Shown: positions 60,905 through 64,000 of the stretch, piece after piece
Position numbering within the stretch: the first letter of the stretch is position 1
Layout of the letters: the number at the start of each line of letters is the position of its first letter
Assembly: GCF_024679095.1 (NCBI RefSeq)
Contig: NW_026110808.1
Coordinates: 1-64,000 of the forward strand
Direction: 5' to 3'
DNA: 64,000 nucleotides
Origin: Eriocheir sinensis
Taxonomy: Eukaryota; Arthropoda; Malacostraca; Decapoda; Varunidae
Translations under genes and position numbers: made by a program
The notes under the pieces: generated by a model
Databases searched by the model: none
Told to the model about the DNA's origin: nothing
Seen by the model: only the letters and a program-made list of their open reading frames with translations

Positions 60905-61546
60905 ATTGTAGTTGTTTATAAGATAGGGACTGGTGTGAATGTTGTATATACTGTTTATAGTGTAAGAATTTGCCTGCTATTTTTATGTTAAATATAAAAT
61001 ATATGTAAATATATTCTGTATATAGGACTAATGTTGGAGCCTATGATATTATAAAATTGCACATGATGAATCTGGAATCATAATTTGACCAAATTCCAAT
61101 AAACATTGAGTTTGTTTGACTTGTTTATATGACCTTTATCAAAAAAAAAAAAAAAGAAACGGATGAAAAAAAACACAATAATTGTCTTAAAATTTATTCG
61201 ATTTGTGGAAACATGAATAAAACGCTTTTATGTTTCGATCCGGCTCATGCATAAAAGACTGCCCGCCAAATCAGGCGGGCGGCGGCGGCGGCGGCGATAG
61301 CGAGAGGTGCGGCGACAGGATGCGACAGGATTGCTCGGGGCCCGGGACGGGGCGGGGCGGGGGCTGCACGGGGTAGTGGCGGTGACGAGTGAGGACCTGT
61401 GAGTGGAGCCAGACCTCTGATTTAAGCATGGTATACAACCACCCCACCCCCCGATAAAGGAACTAGAAAATTATTTATGCTTAGAATAGCTTCATGGAAT
61501 GTAATACAATTCAATATGAAAAAATCAATAAGTCAATACTTACTTT
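60905..61546. other. Convergent intergenic region with GC-rich patch
   Basis: Lies between the 3' ends of the rightward polymerase and leftward protease. AT-rich on both sides, poly(A) at 61141-61155, and a GC-rich stretch 61261-61390. Minus-strand tttatt near 61192 could serve the protease transcript. Confidence 0.5.
61261..61280. promoter_or_regulatory. Perfect hairpin between convergent genes
   Basis: gcccgcc-aaatca-ggcgggc, 7-bp GC stem with 6-base loop, at the edge of the GC-rich patch. Could stall or separate convergent transcription. The function is an inference. Confidence 0.4.
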
Positions 61547-62056
61547 TTATGAACACGTGTTAAATGTTTGATGACATACGGGCATTATAAACTTGCTGTA
61601 AGCGAATCGCATCACGTGTTCATCATTCCTCGAATATTCGGTCTTGGAAAACTCCATACATATTTTTTCAAGAGTTTCTCTTACACCCAAGTGCGAAACA
61701 TTGTAGGCAAAGTACATGGCATAAGCCCCGCACACATCGCTTCGCGTGCTTTGAAGTCGAAATGCATTTTTATACATACATAGCCCGGGGTAATCAATAT
61801 ATTTGAAATGATCAGAGTATAATTTTGGATCGAGAGCATAACTATCTAGGAACACTGCCATGCCCGGTTCATAGTAGAGACAAATCCAGTGTCCCATTTC
61901 TCTTTTAGAATAACTTGGTAGCGTATTGACGATGCACACTATAGGTTTTCTATATCGAGGTATAGAGTTTACCTCGTCTGCCAATAACACGCCTAAAAAC
62001 AAGGCTTGCTTTCCTATGTGCCCCCTCAATCCTCTTTCAATCTCCATGTTGTTCAT
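61547..62056 (-). CDS. Adenain-like cysteine protease of the Polinton (PRO)
   Basis: 169 residues, uninterrupted. Capsid-maturation protease family (adenovirus protease-like, C5/Ulp1 fold). Catalytic pattern in order: GHW (His56), FLDS (Asp71), LQS (Gln102) and SDVCGAYAMYF (Cys109), with LPSYSKREMGHWICLYYEP and a hydrophobic core around. ATG at 62056 (MNNMEIERGLRGH) is the natural start. Slightly shorter than adenain. The neighbours upstream on the same strand are the capsid genes whose products it would process. The intact frame contrasts with its damaged neighbours. Confidence 0.85.
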   Translation of the reverse strand: MNNMEIERGLRGHIGKQALFLGVLLADEVNSIPRYRKPIVCIVNTLPSYSKREMGHWICLYYEPGMAVFLDSYALDPKLYSDHFKYIDYPGLCMYKNAFRLQSTRSDVCGAYAMYFAYNVSHLGVRETLEKICMEFSKTEYSRNDEHVMRFAYSKFIMPVCHQTFNTCS

Positions 62057-62179
62057 CGCACAGCCGCTTCAAGCGCACATCACACTGCAGCCGTCTTTCA
62101 GAATTAACTGTTATTATACCCACTGTTTCGCCAAACAGTATCAACAGACAGTTCTCGTTTTCTCCTTGCTTAGATTCAA

Positions 62180-63412
62180 GCTAAGTCTAAGCCCCCATTC
62201 ATTTCAACGGGCAAATTATCATTCAAGTTTTCAGCACGCAAATCAATGTGCAAATCATTGCCCCCTTGCCGAAAATATCCTTTCCGATTAAATGGTCTTT
62301 GTGAAAACCAAGTGCATCCAAAGTACGATGGTAGAGCTCAGCATAGTCATGAGGGAATTTACTAGGAATATTATACATGGTTCTACCATTAACACTTAGC
62401 TTATTTGACTTATATCGCCATGGCTCAAATACAATGGATTTAGCGTATAGTCGCCAGAATGAGCTTCCATGCTCGTTATAATAAGCGAGAGTTTTTCCGG
62501 AATAACATCACCCACGGTTGATCATACGTTCCTGAGGTTTGGTCTTTGGCTAGCACATAGGTTTTCAAGAGGGTTTTGGTAAATGTCGATTTCAAAAGAT
62601 TCCCTGTGGCGAGAGACGCGTTCAAAGCATGAAGTGCATTAGGATAAGGAAACAGTCGCGTATAAAGCAGCTTGGCTGAATCTATATGCAGACGAATGTT
62701 ATCGCCAGTTGGAGAATTTAGCAGCCATGCATTACTAGATAGTTCCATTCTGAGTCTAATCGAAATACCATCGAGCAAGTAACTGTCTAAAGAACTTATA
62801 TCCAGAAGAAGCGGGGTACAGAGTTGTATACCGTGAGTCTTAACCCGCTTCATAATGGTCTTGTGTTGCGCGATTGTCAAAGTATTCTGCTGTTACTTTG
62901 GAAATAAAACCGTTCTCTGGGATGGTAATATTAGCATTGGCTCCAATTGTATTCAATTTGTTGGGCGACAAAGTATTCAGCATTTTAACGTATGACGTGT
63001 ACCCATAAAGTACATTGTTGTCAACAGCTACATCTCCCAAAAAACATTGCACTGATTTGAATAGGCTGTGCGCGGTATTATTTGCAAATTCAACGTGTTG
63101 AGCGTCTTCGAGAGGAGTAGTATTGTCTGGCTTAGTTAAGCGTAAAGAGGTGTGCAACACCAATTTCCCCAAATCAATAAAACTGCCAAGTGTTCCAGGA
63201 ATGAGAAATTCTATATATCTATCGGATAATTTCATATTGAATCCGAGGTTAGTAGGTAAAACATCAGCATCATAACGGGAGGCAATCGTTGTTTCCAATA
63301 ATCTCATTTTGTTAGGGCGGAAACAATTCACTGACACCGGCGGCATATTGCCCAAGTGGAGAACGCGGTTTCCCGACACCAACAGCGCTGGTTATGATCG
63401 ACATACTGCTCA
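62180..63412 (-). pseudogene. Polinton double-jelly-roll major capsid protein, frame-broken
   Basis: First part (63382 down to about 62850): NKMRLLETTIASRY, SDRYIEFLIPGTLGSFIDLG and KLVLHTSLRLTKPD, then NNTAHSLFKSVQCFLGDVAV and YTSYVKML, the first jelly roll typical of adintovirus/Polinton capsids. A frame change near 62860 leads to LLDISSLDSYLLDGISIRLR (to 62476). A further change leads to a third frame with TMYNIPSKFPHDYAELYHR near 62370. The N-terminus lies near 63412 with another possible shift. At least two frameshifts, so not functional. Confidence 0.8.
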
Positions 63413-63429
63413 TATTTCAACAAAGATTA

Positions 63430-63829
63430 AAAATCTGTAAAGATTTCCATTTAATAACAAATTTTCCTCACGACTCTCTTGACTTTCTTTTTCCCTTCCT
63501 CTAGTCAATTTCATTGCAGCTTGCTTTAAGGAATTAATTCCATGCTTTTTTATAGAGCTTCTCAAGTTGCTTCCCTGTGAAATATCATCTAGAACGTTGT
63601 TTCCAAATGTTCAAGCTGAAGGCACAATGACATTTTTCACTAGGAAAGGGAAAGCTCTTTTAGCGAGTCCAGCTAAAACCGAGAATAAACCCCCGCCTCT
63701 GTGATAGCTTGGTTCATAAGAAAGTGTGACTATATCATCAATACCACTCCCTCGGGATGATATATGTTTGCCATTCGAAAACAGGGTATGATATTCTGCT
63801 ACGGAAGAAGGGATGAATGTAACCCGCAT
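63430..63829 (-). pseudogene. Polinton pVI/pX-like minor capsid or core protein, broken by a stop
   Basis: ATG at 63829 (MRVTFIPSSVAEYHTLF), then HRGGGLFSVLAGLAKRAFPF, a Gly-rich amphipathic segment like the membrane-active/minor capsid proteins of adintoviruses. A stop at 63611-63613 interrupts the frame. The same reading continues to about 63430 with NNVLDDISQGSNLRSSIKKH and a basic end. Located directly upstream of the capsid gene on the same strand, as usual for this pair. Confidence 0.7.
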
Positions 63830-64000
63830 GGTGGCGGCGAGGAGACTGTCTTTTCAAATGGACAACATTCCTATTAATACAGCAAAATGTACTCAAAGAT
63901 TCAACGCGATCGGATATGAAGTAAACATGTAACAGGTATCCTTCTTCGAAATGCATGGACGACCTTTTGATCTGTGAGTTTAATAGAAATCGAATCAATT
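63830..64000. other. Window-end sequence of the Polinton
   Basis: Short minus frames are present, but none could be matched to a Polinton gene. The neighbouring gene probably ends outside or has decayed. Confidence 0.35.

Larger units (their letters stand above)
56275..64000. mobile_element. Polinton/Maverick (adintovirus-like) element, partial
   Basis: Contains, in order, family B DNA polymerase (+), adenain-like protease (-), double-jelly-roll capsid protein (-) and pVI/pX-like protein (-). This set is found in Polintons and adintoviruses. The right end is beyond the window, so integrase, ATPase and the second terminal repeat are not visible. No terminal inverted repeat could be assigned at the left. 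Several genes are frame-broken, so this copy is a relic. Confidence 0.88.

Overview
The window reads as animal nuclear DNA, most likely from a decapod crustacean. This is an inference from spliced host exons, very dense (GA)n, (AC)n, (AT)n and (ATA)n microsatellites, several tRNA-derived SINE families, CR1-, RTE- and Jockey/I-like LINEs, and CCTAA-like motifs of the arthropod telomere type in a satellite. No species can be named from the sequence alone. There is no bacterial-type operon, CRISPR array or rRNA.

Host genes. A single exon of a cadherin-repeat protein lies at 239-426 (+). The main host gene is an astacin-family zinc metalloprotease on the minus strand. I assembled twelve exons from 49621 down to a stop codon at 24726: propeptide with Asp-switch motif, catalytic domain with the HExxHxxGFxHExxRxDRD signature and Met-turn, EGF-like module, CUB domain, a roughly 1 kb Thr/Pro-rich tandem-repeat exon, and a C-terminal CUB-like domain. 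All exon phases agree except across the repeat exon, which is one base out of frame. The signal-peptide exon was not found.

Repeats, 0-24 kb. This part is a patchwork: a 99-bp minisatellite made from a reverse-transcriptase segment (541-1990), LINE fragments, a nearly complete LINE with two frameshifts (about 6.4-9.76 kb), an uninterrupted 5'-truncated LINE RT between two (GA)n blocks (10644-12028), an 82-bp minisatellite grown from a SINE tail (12.4-13.3 kb), a ~170-bp satellite (13.66-14.89 kb), and many SINEs and MITEs.

Repeats inside the astacin introns, 25-49.5 kb. These include a decayed PIF/Harbinger element, TTAA-flanked MITEs and Tc1/mariner-like MITEs. The largest structure is an inverted repeat with arms at 38491-43985 and 46012-49539 around a 2-kb AT-rich loop. 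The left arm alone carries a CR1-like LINE and a 488-bp MITE. The right arm keeps the corresponding empty sites.

50-56 kb. A three-level nested SINE cluster, a PIF/Harbinger element with clean terminal inverted repeats and a C-terminally truncated transposase (53403-54751), G-rich tandem sequence, and duplicated (AC)n-bearing segments.

56.2-64 kb. A Polinton/Maverick (adintovirus-like) element that runs off the window end. Rightward: a broken protein-primed family B DNA polymerase, with possible intron-bearing N-terminal exons. Leftward and convergent: an apparently intact adenain-like cysteine protease, a frame-broken double-jelly-roll major capsid protein, and a broken pVI/pX-like minor capsid protein. 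The replication and capsid genes are damaged while the protease is open, so this copy is a decaying endogenous element.
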